NCBI RefSeq assembly: GCF_014648915.1
Contig: NZ_BMSA01000029.1
Span: 56,445 to 120,444 of the forward strand
Direction of reading: 5' to 3'
DNA length: 64,000 nucleotides
From: Streptomyces phaeofaciens
GTDB taxonomy: Bacteria; Actinomycetota; Actinomycetes; Streptomycetales; Streptomycetaceae
A program made the translations under genes and the position numbers. How positions within the stretch are numbered: the first letter of the stretch is position 1; each line of letters begins with the position of its first letter. Below the pieces are notes generated by a model. It ran no database searches, was not told the DNA's origin, and saw only the letters and a program-made list of their open reading frames with translations. Of this stretch, positions 44,699 through 54,438 are shown in pieces.

Positions 44699-46933
44699 GT
44701 GTCCAGCGCAGCCGAGCAGGAGACGGTGGCGGAGGGGCGCGTCGCGCCCGCGGCCGTCGTGAACGGTGCGTCGCACAGGACGCCCGGCGTGCCCGTGTGG
44801 CCGGGTGCGCCCATGCCGCTCGGCGCCCGGTTCCGGGCCGGTCCGGACGGGGTCGCGGGGACCAACTTCGCGCTGTGGGCGGGCGGGGCCGAGGCGGTCG
44901 AGCTGTGCCTGTTCGACGCGTCGGGCAAGGAGACCCGGGCCCGGCTCACCGAGCTGACGCACGAGATCTGGCACGGCTTCGTCCCGGGTGTGATGCCGGG
45001 CCAGCGCTACGGCTACCGGGTGCACGGCCGCTGGGACCCGTGGACCGGCGGCCGCTGGAACCCGGCGAAGCTGCTCCTGGACCCGTACGCCCGCGCGGTG
45101 GACGGCGAGTTCACCCTGCCGCCGGAGGTGTACGGGCACGTCCGCGACTGGCCGCAGCAGCAGGTCGCGGACACCGTGCGCGACGAACGCGACTCGGCGC
45201 CGTACGTCCCGAAGGGGGTCGTCGTCCACGACGACGACGACTGGGCCGACGACCGCCGGCCGAAGACGCCGTGGGCGGACTCGGTGATCTACGAGGTGCA
45301 CGTCAAGGGCTTCACCATGCGCCACCCGGGGATCCCGCCGGAGCTGCGGGGCACGTACGCGGGGCTGGCGCACCCGGCGGCGGTCGAGCACCTGGTGAAG
45401 CTGGGCGTGACGGCGGTGGAGCTGCTGCCGGTCCACCAGTTCGCGCACGAGGACCATCTGCTGCGCCGGGGCCTGGCGAACTACTGGGGCTACAACTCCG
45501 TCGGCTACTTCGCCCCGCACGCCGGATACGCCTCCGCCGGCACCCGGGGCGAGCAGGTCGGCGAGTTCAAGCGGATGGTGCGGGCGCTGCACGCGGCGGG
45601 CATCGAGGTGATCCTCGACGTGGTCTACAACCACACGGCGGAGGCCGGCGAGCTGGGCCCGACGCTGTCCCTGAAGGGCATCGACAACCGGGGCTACTAC
45701 CGGCTCCAGTCGGACGCCCGGCGGTACGCGGACTACACGGGCTGCGGGAACACCCTGCACGTGGTGCAGCCGCACGTGCTGCGGCTGATCACGGACTCGC
45801 TGCGCTACTGGGTCACCGAGATGGGTGTGGACGGCTTCCGGTTCGACCTGGCCGCCGCGCTGGCCCGGTCCATGCACGACGTGGACATGCTGTCGCCGTT
45901 CCTCGCGGTGATCGCGCAGGATCCCGTGCTGCGGCGGGTGAAACTGATCGCCGAGCCGTGGGACGTGGGCTCGGGCGGCTACCAGGTGGGCGCCTTCCCA
46001 CCCCTGTGGACCGAGTGGAACGACCGGTACCGCAACGCGGTGCGGGACTTCTGGCGGGGCGCGCTGCCGGACGTGCGGGAGATGGGCTACCGGCTGTCGG
46101 GCTCCAGCGACCTGTACGCCTGGGGCGGGCGGCGGCCGTACGCGTCGGTGAACTTCGTGACCGCGCACGACGGCTTCACCCTGCGGGACCTGGTGTCGTA
46201 CGAGCGCAAGCACAACGAGGCGAACGGCGAGGGCAACCGGGACGGCACGGACGACAACCGCGCCTGGAACTGCGGCGCGGAGGGGGAGACGGACGACGAA
46301 CGGGTGCGGACGCTGCGCCGCCGGCAGCTGCGCAATCTGCTCACCACCCTGCTGCTGTCGACGGGCGTGCCCATGCTGGTCGCGGGCGACGAACTGGGGC
46401 GCACCCAGGGCGGCAACAACAACGCGTACTGCCAGGACAACGAGATCGGCTGGGTCGACTGGGACCTGCTGGCGGAACCGGGCTGGAAGGCCCTGTTCGA
46501 CCTGACGGCCCGGCTGATCGCGCTGCGCCACCGCCATCCGGTGCTGCGCCGGCGCGCGTTCTTCTCCGGCCGGGCGCACTCGGCGGACGGGCTGCGCGAC
46601 CTGGCGTGGTTCACAGCGCGGGGCACGGAGATGACGGAGGGGGACTGGTACGCGCCCGCCGGCACCCTCGGCATGTACCTCTCCGGCCGGGACATCCCGG
46701 GCCGGGACGAGCGAGGGGTCCCGATCACCGACGACAGCTTCCTCGCCGTCCTGCACGCCGGCGACCGCCCGGTGAGCTTCGTCCTGCCGGGGCCGCCGTG
46801 GGCCGAGCGGTACGAGGTGGTCGTGGACACCTCCCGGGAGGACCAGGCGGAGCCGCCCGCGGTCCACCACCGGGCGGGCGCGGCGGTGACGGTGCCGGCC
46901 CGGGCGGTGCTGCTGCTGCGGGTGGCGGGGTGA
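44699..46933 (+). CDS. glgX: Glycogen debranching enzyme GlgX
   Basis: A 744-residue GH13 isoamylase-type enzyme that removes alpha-1,6 branches from phosphorylase-limit glycogen. N-terminal CBM48 (about 40-130). Catalytic motifs: DVVYNHTAE, GFRFDLAAAL with nucleophile Asp, KLIAEPWDVG with the acid Glu, and FVTAHDGFTL. The GTG at 44699 has GGAGG about 8 bases upstream. It is on the same strand as the ABC cluster, 124 bases before it; with glgP and glgE downstream it belongs to an alpha-glucan locus. Confidence 0.96.
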   Translation: MSSAAEQETVAEGRVAPAAVVNGASHRTPGVPVWPGAPMPLGARFRAGPDGVAGTNFALWAGGAEAVELCLFDASGKETRARLTELTHEIWHGFVPGVMPGQRYGYRVHGRWDPWTGGRWNPAKLLLDPYARAVDGEFTLPPEVYGHVRDWPQQQVADTVRDERDSAPYVPKGVVVHDDDDWADDRRPKTPWADSVIYEVHVKGFTMRHPGIPPELRGTYAGLAHPAAVEHLVKLGVTAVELLPVHQFAHEDHLLRRGLANYWGYNSVGYFAPHAGYASAGTRGEQVGEFKRMVRALHAAGIEVILDVVYNHTAEAGELGPTLSLKGIDNRGYYRLQSDARRYADYTGCGNTLHVVQPHVLRLITDSLRYWVTEMGVDGFRFDLAAALARSMHDVDMLSPFLAVIAQDPVLRRVKLIAEPWDVGSGGYQVGAFPPLWTEWNDRYRNAVRDFWRGALPDVREMGYRLSGSSDLYAWGGRRPYASVNFVTAHDGFTLRDLVSYERKHNEANGEGNRDGTDDNRAWNCGAEGETDDERVRTLRRRQLRNLLTTLLLSTGVPMLVAGDELGRTQGGNNNAYCQDNEIGWVDWDLLAEPGWKALFDLTARLIALRHRHPVLRRRAFFSGRAHSADGLRDLAWFTARGTEMTEGDWYAPAGTLGMYLSGRDIPGRDERGVPITDDSFLAVLHAGDRPVSFVLPGPPWAERYEVVVDTSREDQAEPPAVHHRAGAAVTVPARAVLLLRVAG

Positions 46934-47057
46934 GACCCGGGATTCACCCGAAGGGCGGACGACGGGTCGAACACGCAGGTCGTAGGACCAAGGCCCGAGC
47001 GCGGCCCGGCCAAAACTCGGTGGGCGTCGTCAGTGGCGTTCCGTAGGCTCGCTGCTG

Positions 47058-48839
47058 ATGGCCACGACACCTGAACCCACCAAGGACCGGTCCGCGGTAC
47101 GGACGTTGCTGCGCCTGTGGCCGTATGTGCGGCCGGTGCGGACGCGCCTGTTCACCGCCGCGTTCGTCGCGGTGGTCGCCTCCTGCACGGGCCTGGTGAT
47201 CCCGCTCGTCCTGAAGTGGATGGTGGACGGGCCGGTCGCCGACGGGGACACCGCGGGCATCTGGCTCGGCGCCCTGTACCTGCTGCTCCTCGGGTTCGCG
47301 GAGGCCGGGCTGTTCGGGCTGCGGCGGTGGCTGGTGGCGCGGCCGCTGTCGAACGTCGAGGCGGAGATGCGGGCCGATCTGTACCGGCGCCTGCAACGGC
47401 TCCCGGTCGCCTTCCACGACCGCTGGGCCTCGGGGCAGCTGCTGTCGCGGGGCACCACGGATCTGATGCTGCTGCGCATGTTCCTGGCGTTCCCGCTGAC
47501 GTTCCTGCTGGTCAACTCGGTCACGATCCTCGTCGGCGTGATCATCATGCTGCTCCAGGACTGGACCCTGGGCCTGGTGATCCTGGGCCCGGCCCTCCCG
47601 GTGATGGTGATGTGCGTGATCTTCGAGCGCCGGTACGCGGTCGTGGCCCGGCGCGCGCAGGACCAGGTCGGCGACCTGACCACGGTCGTCGAGGAGAGCG
47701 TCCTCGGGATCAGGATCATCAAGGGCTTCGGCCGCCACCGCAGCCAGGCCCGCGCCTTCCGCGACCTGTCGGCCGGCCTGCGCGGCACCGAACTGCGCAA
47801 GGCGCGGCTGCTCGCGACCATCTGGGCCGTCATCGTGACGCTCCCGGAGGTGGCGATCGGCGCCGCCCTGGTGCTGGGCTCGGTCCAGGTGGCGGACGGC
47901 GAGCTGTCCGCGGGGACCCTGGTGGCGTTCCTGTCCACGGCCCTCGCGCTGCGCTGGCCGGTGGACTCGATCGGCTTCCTGCTCGCCATGAGCCAGGAGG
48001 CGGCCACCGCCACCGAGCGGTACTTCGAGGTGATGGACGAGCGGCCGGAGGAGGAGTCCGGCTCCGGTACGGAACCGGCCACCGGGGACGGCGGGCTCCG
48101 CTTCGACGGGGTCGTCTTCCGCTACCCGGACGCCGAGCCCGGCTCCCCGCCCACCCTCGACCGGATCGACCTGCACATCAGACCCGGGGAGTCGATGGCC
48201 CTGGTCGGGGCCACCGGCAGCGGGAAGACCACGCTCACCGCGCTCGTGCCCCGACTGCACGAGACGACCGCCGGACGGATCACGCTCGACGGCGAGGACA
48301 TCACCGCGATGCCGCGCGCCGAGCTGCGGGCGAAGGTCGCCGTCGCCTTCGAGGAGCCGACGCTGTTCTCCGCGAGCGTCGGGGAGAACGTCCTGATGGG
48401 CGCGGACGGCTCGGCGGGCGCCGCCGAGCTGGAGCGGGCGCTCGGCGTCGCGCAGGCCGCCTTCGTGCACCAGCTGCCGCAGGGCACCGCCACCCAGGTC
48501 GGCGAGCAGGGCCTCAGCCTCTCCGGCGGGCAGCGGCAGCGGCTCGCGCTCGCCCGGGCGGTCGTCGGCACGCCGCGGTTCCTCGTGCTCGACGACCCGC
48601 TCTCCGCGCTGGACGTCCACACGGAGGCCGCCGTGGAGGCCGCGCTGCGCCAGGTCCTCGCCGGCACCACCGCGCTGATCGTCGCCCACCGTCCGTCGAC
48701 CGTGCTGCTCGCCGACCGGGTCGCCCTGCTCTCCGGCGGCCGGATCACCGCCGTCGGCACCCACCAGGAACTGCTGCGCGGCAACGCCGAGTACGCCCAC
48801 CTCATGTCCGGAACCGGCCGCCAGGAGGACGACCGATGA
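47058..48839 (+). CDS. ABC half-exporter, pair 1 subunit A
   Basis: A 593-residue ABC transporter with six membrane segments (about 20-310) and one nucleotide-binding domain. Walker A GATGSGKTT is intact, signature LSGGQRQR intact, H-loop IVAHRPST present. Walker B is LVLDDPLSALD: the catalytic Glu is Asp, and the Q-loop Gln is Glu (FEEPTLF). It therefore looks like the degenerate partner of a heterodimer with the next gene, whose start overlaps its stop by 4 bases. Exported substrate unknown. Confidence 0.93.
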   Translation: MATTPEPTKDRSAVRTLLRLWPYVRPVRTRLFTAAFVAVVASCTGLVIPLVLKWMVDGPVADGDTAGIWLGALYLLLLGFAEAGLFGLRRWLVARPLSNVEAEMRADLYRRLQRLPVAFHDRWASGQLLSRGTTDLMLLRMFLAFPLTFLLVNSVTILVGVIIMLLQDWTLGLVILGPALPVMVMCVIFERRYAVVARRAQDQVGDLTTVVEESVLGIRIIKGFGRHRSQARAFRDLSAGLRGTELRKARLLATIWAVIVTLPEVAIGAALVLGSVQVADGELSAGTLVAFLSTALALRWPVDSIGFLLAMSQEAATATERYFEVMDERPEEESGSGTEPATGDGGLRFDGVVFRYPDAEPGSPPTLDRIDLHIRPGESMALVGATGSGKTTLTALVPRLHETTAGRITLDGEDITAMPRAELRAKVAVAFEEPTLFSASVGENVLMGADGSAGAAELERALGVAQAAFVHQLPQGTATQVGEQGLSLSGGQRQRLALARAVVGTPRFLVLDDPLSALDVHTEAAVEAALRQVLAGTTALIVAHRPSTVLLADRVALLSGGRITAVGTHQELLRGNAEYAHLMSGTGRQEDDR

Positions 48840-50695
48840 CCGCCCCCACCACCTCCTCCCCCACCACCGACGACGCGCCGGACGACCTGGGCCCGCGGGC
48901 CGCCGGCGACCCCTTCGACCACGACGTCCTGCCCACCCCGCCGGGCGCCACGGGGACGCTGCTGCGCTCCCTGCTCGCCCCCATGAAGGCGCGGGTGGCG
49001 CTCACCACGCTTCTGCTGCTGCTTCAGCAGGCGGCCGTGCAGGCGGGTCCGCTGCTGGTGGCCTACGCGATCGACCGGGCCGTACCGGCCTTCCGGGCCG
49101 ACGACCACGGACCGCTGATCGCGGTGGGCGCCGGCTATCTGCTGTGCGCGCTGCTCTCCGGCGGGCTTCAGTACGCGTTCCTGATCGCGGCCGCCCGGGT
49201 CAACCAGGACGTGCTGCTCGATCTGCGGGGCCGGATCTTCCGGCACGCGCAGGCGCTGAGCGTCGACTTCCACGAGCGCTACACCTCGGGCCGGCTCATC
49301 TCCCGCTCCACCACGGACGTGGAGTCGCTGCGCGAGCTGCTCGAGGAGGGTCTCCAGGAGCTGGTGACCGTCATCCTGTCGTTCCTCTACATCTCGGCGA
49401 TGCTGCTCTGGCTGGATCTGGGGCTCGGCGCCGTCGCGGTGGCCTCCTTCGTACCGCTGTACCTGTTGGTGCGGACGTACCGGCGGCGGGCCGCGCGGGT
49501 GTACACGGCGCGGTCCACGGCGATCGCGGCCGTGATCGTGAAGTTCGTGGAGACGATGAACGGCATCCGCCCGGTGCGCGCGTTCCGCCGGGAGGCCGCC
49601 AACGACGCCGACTTCCGGGTCCTGAACCGGCGGCACGAGCGCACCAACGGCGACGCGCTGATCGAGATGGCCCGGTACGTGGTCGGCTCCCGGCTGGTCG
49701 CCAACACGGCCGTCGCGGCGATCGTGCTGTGGGGCGCCCACCGGGTCTCGGACGGCTCGCTGGAGCTGGGTGTGCTGGCCGCCGCCGTGCTGTACCTGCG
49801 GCGCCTGTACGACCCGATCGACCGGCTCGGCATGTTCCTCAACTCCTACCAGTCGGCGGCCGCCTCGCTGGAGAAGATCGCCGGGCTGCTCGCGCAGACG
49901 CCGTCCGTGCCGGAGCCGTCCGTGCCCCGGGAACTGCCCGCGCCGCCCGGCGAACTCCCCGGCCGCGAGGTCGTGTTCGACGGAGTCGCCTTCGGCTACC
50001 GCACCGGCGGCGAGGTGCTCCCCCGCTTCGACCTGACCCTGCCCGCCGGGCAGACCGTCGCCGTGGTCGGCTCGACCGGCGCCGGCAAGTCGACGCTGGC
50101 CAAGCTGCTCGCCCGGTTCTACGACCCGACGCGGGGGCGGGTGCTGCTGGACGGGGTCGACCTGCGCGAGCTTGCGGTGCCCGAGCTGCGGCGCGGGGTG
50201 GTCATGGTGACGCAGGAGGCGTTCCTGTTCTCCGGCACGGTCGCCGAGAACATCGCCATCGGGCGGCCGGACGCGTCCCGGGAGGAGATCGAGCGGGCGG
50301 CGAAGGCGATCGGCGCCCATGAGTTCATCAGCGCCCTGCCCGACGGCTACGACACGGACGTCCGCAAGCGCGGCGGCCGTATCTCCGCCGGTCAGCGGCA
50401 GCTCGTGGCGTTCGCGCGGGCGTTGCTCGCCGATCCGGCGGTGCTGATCCTGGACGAGGCGACCAGCTCACTGGACGTGCCCGGGGAGCGGGCCGTGCAG
50501 AGCGCGATGGCGACGGTCCTCAAGGGCCGTACGGCGGTGGTGATCGCGCACCGGCTGTCGACCGTGGAGATCGCCGACCGGGTGCTCGTCATGGAGCACG
50601 GACGGATCGTCGAGGACGGCGGCCCGGCCGAACTCATCGCCGGCACCGGCCGGTTCGCGGATCTGCACCGGGCCTGGCGGGACAGTCTGGCCTGA
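48836..50695 (+). CDS. ABC half-exporter, pair 1 subunit B
   Basis: A 619-residue half-exporter with an extra acidic N-terminal tail (about 1-45). Walker A GSTGAGKST, Q-loop VTQEAFLF, Walker B LILDEATSSLD and H-loop IAHRLST are all canonical, but the signature reads ISAGQ instead of LSGGQ. The catalytic site would combine this Walker A/B with the LSGGQ of subunit A. ATG 48836 overlaps the previous stop (ATGA), with GGAGG upstream. Confidence 0.93.
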   Translation: MTAPTTSSPTTDDAPDDLGPRAAGDPFDHDVLPTPPGATGTLLRSLLAPMKARVALTTLLLLLQQAAVQAGPLLVAYAIDRAVPAFRADDHGPLIAVGAGYLLCALLSGGLQYAFLIAAARVNQDVLLDLRGRIFRHAQALSVDFHERYTSGRLISRSTTDVESLRELLEEGLQELVTVILSFLYISAMLLWLDLGLGAVAVASFVPLYLLVRTYRRRAARVYTARSTAIAAVIVKFVETMNGIRPVRAFRREAANDADFRVLNRRHERTNGDALIEMARYVVGSRLVANTAVAAIVLWGAHRVSDGSLELGVLAAAVLYLRRLYDPIDRLGMFLNSYQSAAASLEKIAGLLAQTPSVPEPSVPRELPAPPGELPGREVVFDGVAFGYRTGGEVLPRFDLTLPAGQTVAVVGSTGAGKSTLAKLLARFYDPTRGRVLLDGVDLRELAVPELRRGVVMVTQEAFLFSGTVAENIAIGRPDASREEIERAAKAIGAHEFISALPDGYDTDVRKRGGRISAGQRQLVAFARALLADPAVLILDEATSSLDVPGERAVQSAMATVLKGRTAVVIAHRLSTVEIADRVLVMEHGRIVEDGGPAELIAGTGRFADLHRAWRDSLA

Positions 50696-50710
50696 CGATC
50701 GGGGGAGCCT

Positions 50711-52423
50711 GTGGTCGACGCGTACGAGGATCCCGGGTCGCCCGACCGCCGGGGCGGCTGGGCGTATCTGGCCTGGCTGGTGCGGTGCCAGCCGGGCCGG
50801 GCGCTGGCCGGCGCGGTGCTGGCCAGCGTCTGGATGGTGCTGCTGGCGGTGGCTCCGTATCTGCTGTCGCGGGCGGTGGACGACGGGCTGGAACCCGGTG
50901 ACGCGGCCGCGCTGGCGGGCTGGACGGCCGCCCTGTTCGTGGTCGGGGCGGCCAACTCCTGGGTGAGCATCATGCGGCACCGCACGATGACCCGGCTGCG
51001 TATGGACGCCTACTTCCGCACCGTCAAGGTGGTCGTCGGGCAGGCGGTCCGGCTGGGTGCCGCGCTGCCGCGCCGGATCGGCACCGGGGAGATCGTCACC
51101 ATCGGGGTGGGCGACGTGCAGACCATCGCGAACGCGCTGACGGTGATCGGGCCGGGTGTCGGCTCGGTCGTCGTGTACGTCTTCGTCGCCGGGCTGCTGC
51201 TGTCCGTCTCGCCGCTGCTGACGGCGGTCGTGCTGCTGGGAATGCCGGTGATCGCCGTGCTCGTCGGGCCGCTGATGGCGCGGCTCCAGGGCGCGGAGAG
51301 CGAGTACCGGGAGCGGCAGGGCGTGCTCACCTCACGGATCGGCGATCTCGCGGGCGGGCTGCGGGTGCTGGGCGGGCTGGGCGGGAAGGACCTGTTCGCG
51401 GACGCCTTCCGGCGGGACTCGGCGCGGCTGCGGGAGCAGGGCTACCGGGTGGGCGCGGTCACCAGCTGGATGCAGGCCCTCGGCATGGGCCTGCCGACGC
51501 TGTTCCTCGCCGTGGTGACCTGGCTGGCGGCCCGCACGGCCGTCCGGGGGGACATGACGGTGGGCCAGCTGGTGTCGGTGTACGGCTATGTCGCCGTGCT
51601 GGTCGGCCCGGTGGCCTTCCTCGTCGACATGGGGTACGAGCTGAGCCGGGGTGTGGTCGCGGCCCGGCGGGTCGTACGGCTGCTGCGGCTGGAGCCCGAT
51701 CCGGACACCGGCACCGCCGACGCGCCCGCCGAACCGGCGGCGCTGTACGACCCCGCGTCGGGCGTCCGGGTGGCGCCGGGCCGGCTGACCGCGCTGGTCG
51801 GGGCGCGCCCCGCCGAGCTGACCGCCGTCGTCGACCGGCTCGGCCGGTACGGTCCGACCGATGTCACCTGGGGCGGGACCCGACTCGACGCGATCGCGTT
51901 GCCCCAGGTCAGAGCCGGGATCCTGGTCGCGGACAACGAGGCCGACCTGTTCGCCGGAAGCCTGCGCGAGGTGGTGGGCGGCCGGCGGGAACCCGAGCCG
52001 GCGCAGGTGCGGGAGGCGGTCCGGGCGGCCGCCGCCGAGGACGTCGTGCGGGGGCTGGCGGAGGGTCTCGACGCGCCCGTGGCGGCGCAGGGCCGCAGTC
52101 TCTCCGGGGGCCAGCGGCAGCGCGTCCGGCTGGTGCGGGCACTGCTCGCCGACCCCGCGGTGCTGCTGGCGCTCGAACCGACGTCGGCGCTCGACGCGCA
52201 CACGGAGGCGGCGGTGGCCGAACGGCTGCGGGCGGCCCGGGCCGGACGGACCACGGTCGTCACGACCACGTCCCCGCTGGTCCTCGACCACGCGGACACC
52301 GTGCTCTACCTGGTCGACGGGAAGGTGGCGGCAAGCGGTGGCCACCGTGACCTGCTGGAACGGGAGCCGGGGTACCGGGTGCTGGTGGCGCGGGACACGG
52401 CCGAGGCCGAGGTCGAGGGATGA
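50711..52423 (+). CDS. ABC half-exporter, pair 2 subunit A (degenerate NBD)
   Basis: A 570-residue half-exporter: six membrane segments, then a nucleotide-binding domain with eroded ATP site. The P-loop position reads VGARPAELTA (no GKS/T), Q-loop N in VADNEADLF, Walker B VLLALEPTSALD (Asp lost), H-loop lost (TTTSPLV). Yet the signature LSGGQRQRVRL is intact, so it still contributes to a partner's site. GTG 50711 lies 15 bases after pair 1. It overlaps its partner gene by 4 bases. Confidence 0.92.
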   Translation: MVDAYEDPGSPDRRGGWAYLAWLVRCQPGRALAGAVLASVWMVLLAVAPYLLSRAVDDGLEPGDAAALAGWTAALFVVGAANSWVSIMRHRTMTRLRMDAYFRTVKVVVGQAVRLGAALPRRIGTGEIVTIGVGDVQTIANALTVIGPGVGSVVVYVFVAGLLLSVSPLLTAVVLLGMPVIAVLVGPLMARLQGAESEYRERQGVLTSRIGDLAGGLRVLGGLGGKDLFADAFRRDSARLREQGYRVGAVTSWMQALGMGLPTLFLAVVTWLAARTAVRGDMTVGQLVSVYGYVAVLVGPVAFLVDMGYELSRGVVAARRVVRLLRLEPDPDTGTADAPAEPAALYDPASGVRVAPGRLTALVGARPAELTAVVDRLGRYGPTDVTWGGTRLDAIALPQVRAGILVADNEADLFAGSLREVVGGRREPEPAQVREAVRAAAAEDVVRGLAEGLDAPVAAQGRSLSGGQRQRVRLVRALLADPAVLLALEPTSALDAHTEAAVAERLRAARAGRTTVVTTTSPLVLDHADTVLYLVDGKVAASGGHRDLLEREPGYRVLVARDTAEAEVEG

Positions 52424-54204
52424 CGCGGGAGGAGACACCGAAGGAGACGGCGCAGGGCCGGCTGCCCGTCGCCGGGGCCGCTCAGGTGCGGCGGGCGGCC
52501 GTGCGGCTGGTGCGGGCCGACGGGCGGGCCTTCGCGGGGGTGCTGCTGCTCAACGTGCTCGCCGCCGCGGCGAGTCTCGCCGGGCCCTGGCTGCTCGGGC
52601 GGATCGTCGACGTGGTGCGGACCGGGGCCGGGGTGGGGGCCGTGGACCGGCTGGCGGTCGCGATCGTGGTGTGCGCGGGGGCGCAGCTGCTGCTGGCCCG
52701 CTGGGCGCGGTACGCGGGGCACCGGTTCGGTGAGCGCACGCTGGCGCGGGTGCGGGAGGAGTTCGTCGAGCGGGCGCTGGCGCTGCCGGCGTCGGTCGTG
52801 GAGCGGGCCGGCACCGGTGATCTGACCACGCGAGGCACCGCCGACGTGGCGGTGGTCGGCACCACCCTGCGCGACGCCGGGCCCGAGCTGCTGGTCTGCT
52901 CGGTGCAGGCGCTGCTGGCGCTCGCCGCGGTGTTCGTGATCGACCCGCTGCTCGGGGCGGTGGGGGTGCTCGGGCTGACGCCGATCTGGTGGGCGCTGCG
53001 CTGGTATCTGCGCCGGGCCCGTTCCGGTTATCTCGCGCAGGGGGCGGCGGACTCGGACGTCGCCGAGGTCCTGGCCTCGACGGCGGCCGGGGCGCGGACG
53101 GTCGAGGCGTTCCGGCTCCGGGAGCGGCGCACGGCGGCGAACCGGGAGTCGCTGGCGGGCGCGCGCCGGGCCCGGCTGCACACCCTGTATCTGCGGAGCG
53201 TGTTCTTCCCGGTGGTCGAGGTGTCGTACACGCTGCCGGTGGCGGGCGCGCTGCTGGTGGGCGGGGTGCTGCACGCGCGGGGGGTGACGAGCCTCGGGGC
53301 GGTGGTGGCGGCGGCGCTGTATCTGCGCCAGTTCGCCGATCCGCTGGATCAGATCCTGGTGCGGGTGGAGCAACTCCAGTCCAGTGGCGCCTCGTTCGCC
53401 CGGGTGGAGGGGCTGGCGGCGGCGCCGCGCGCACCCCGGCGGGCGGACGCCCCGGTTCCGGTGGATGACCGGATCGACGTCACCGGGGTGCGGTACGCCT
53501 ACGGGCGGGGCGGCGAGGTGCTGCGCGGGGTCGATCTGACGGTGCGGCCCGGGGAGCGGCTGGCGGTCGTGGGGCCGTCCGGGGCGGGCAAGACCACGCT
53601 GAGCCGGCTGCTGGCGGGCGTGGACGCGCCGAGCTCGGGCACGGTGACCGTGGGCGGGGTGCCGGTCGCGGAGCTGGCGCCCGAGACGCTGCGCCGGCAG
53701 GTCGTGCTGGTGACGCAGGAGCACCATGTGTTCCTGGGGACGGTCCGCGACAACCTGCTGATCGCCGAACCGGCCGCGTCCGACGACGCGTTGTGGGCGG
53801 CGCTGGCCGCGGTGGGCGCGACCGGCTGGGTGCGGGAGCTGCCCGGCGGCCTGGACGCCCCGCTGGGCGGCTCGCGGTGCCGTACGGACGGTGCGCAGGC
53901 GCAGCAGCTCGCGCTGGCCCGGGTGGTGCTGGCCGACCCGCACACGCTGATCCTGGACGAGGCCACGGCGCTGCTGGACCCGGCGACCGCCCGGCACACC
54001 GAGCGGGCCCTGGCCGCCGTGCTGAAGGGCCGGACCGTCATCGCCGTCGCGCACCGGCTGCACACCGCGCACGACGCGGACCGGGTGGCGGTGATGGAGG
54101 GCGGGCTGCTCACCGAACTCGGCACGCACGAGGAACTCGTGACCGCGGGCGGGGCGTACGCGGCGCTGTGGCGGACGTGGCACGGGGAGCCCGGCGGGGC
54201 CTGA
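52420..54204 (+). CDS. ABC half-exporter, pair 2 subunit B
   Basis: A 594-residue half-exporter with complementary features: Walker A GPSGAGKTT, Q-loop VTQEHHVF, Walker B LILDEATALLD and H-loop VAHRLHT intact, but the signature is RTDGAQAQQ instead of LSGGQ. It pairs with subunit A to give one competent ATPase site. ATG 52420 overlaps the preceding stop (ATGA). Last gene of the four-gene rightward operon 47058-54204. Cargo unknown. Confidence 0.93.
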   Translation: MTREETPKETAQGRLPVAGAAQVRRAAVRLVRADGRAFAGVLLLNVLAAAASLAGPWLLGRIVDVVRTGAGVGAVDRLAVAIVVCAGAQLLLARWARYAGHRFGERTLARVREEFVERALALPASVVERAGTGDLTTRGTADVAVVGTTLRDAGPELLVCSVQALLALAAVFVIDPLLGAVGVLGLTPIWWALRWYLRRARSGYLAQGAADSDVAEVLASTAAGARTVEAFRLRERRTAANRESLAGARRARLHTLYLRSVFFPVVEVSYTLPVAGALLVGGVLHARGVTSLGAVVAAALYLRQFADPLDQILVRVEQLQSSGASFARVEGLAAAPRAPRRADAPVPVDDRIDVTGVRYAYGRGGEVLRGVDLTVRPGERLAVVGPSGAGKTTLSRLLAGVDAPSSGTVTVGGVPVAELAPETLRRQVVLVTQEHHVFLGTVRDNLLIAEPAASDDALWAALAAVGATGWVRELPGGLDAPLGGSRCRTDGAQAQQLALARVVLADPHTLILDEATALLDPATARHTERALAAVLKGRTVIAVAHRLHTAHDADRVAVMEGGLLTELGTHEELVTAGGAYAALWRTWHGEPGGA

Positions 54205-54438
54205 GAGTCACCCCCTCCTCCGTATATCGAACATGAACTACCGGACAACGGAGCTTTTCCGGCCAAATTTCTGACGCGCTCCTGACAGAGAGCGCAATCC
54301 CCTGCCACTCTTCCCTCTGCTACTTCACAGCAACCCCACAGCTTCACGTTCTGCGTACCGCCTTTGTCGTGCCGGGCCGGCCCACCCGCCGTCCGGTCTC
54401 CCCAGGCCGCGTGATCCGTGGCCGCGCAGAAGGAGTCA

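Noticed and set aside
44543..46870. A 775-codon open frame antisense to glgX
   Set aside because: Typical high-GC shadow; amino acid composition is Arg/Val/Pro-rich without a domain.
47117..50695. One 1192-codon frame covering two ABC genes
   Set aside because: The first part is out of frame for the first ABC gene; the second half is the real second ABC gene starting at 48836.
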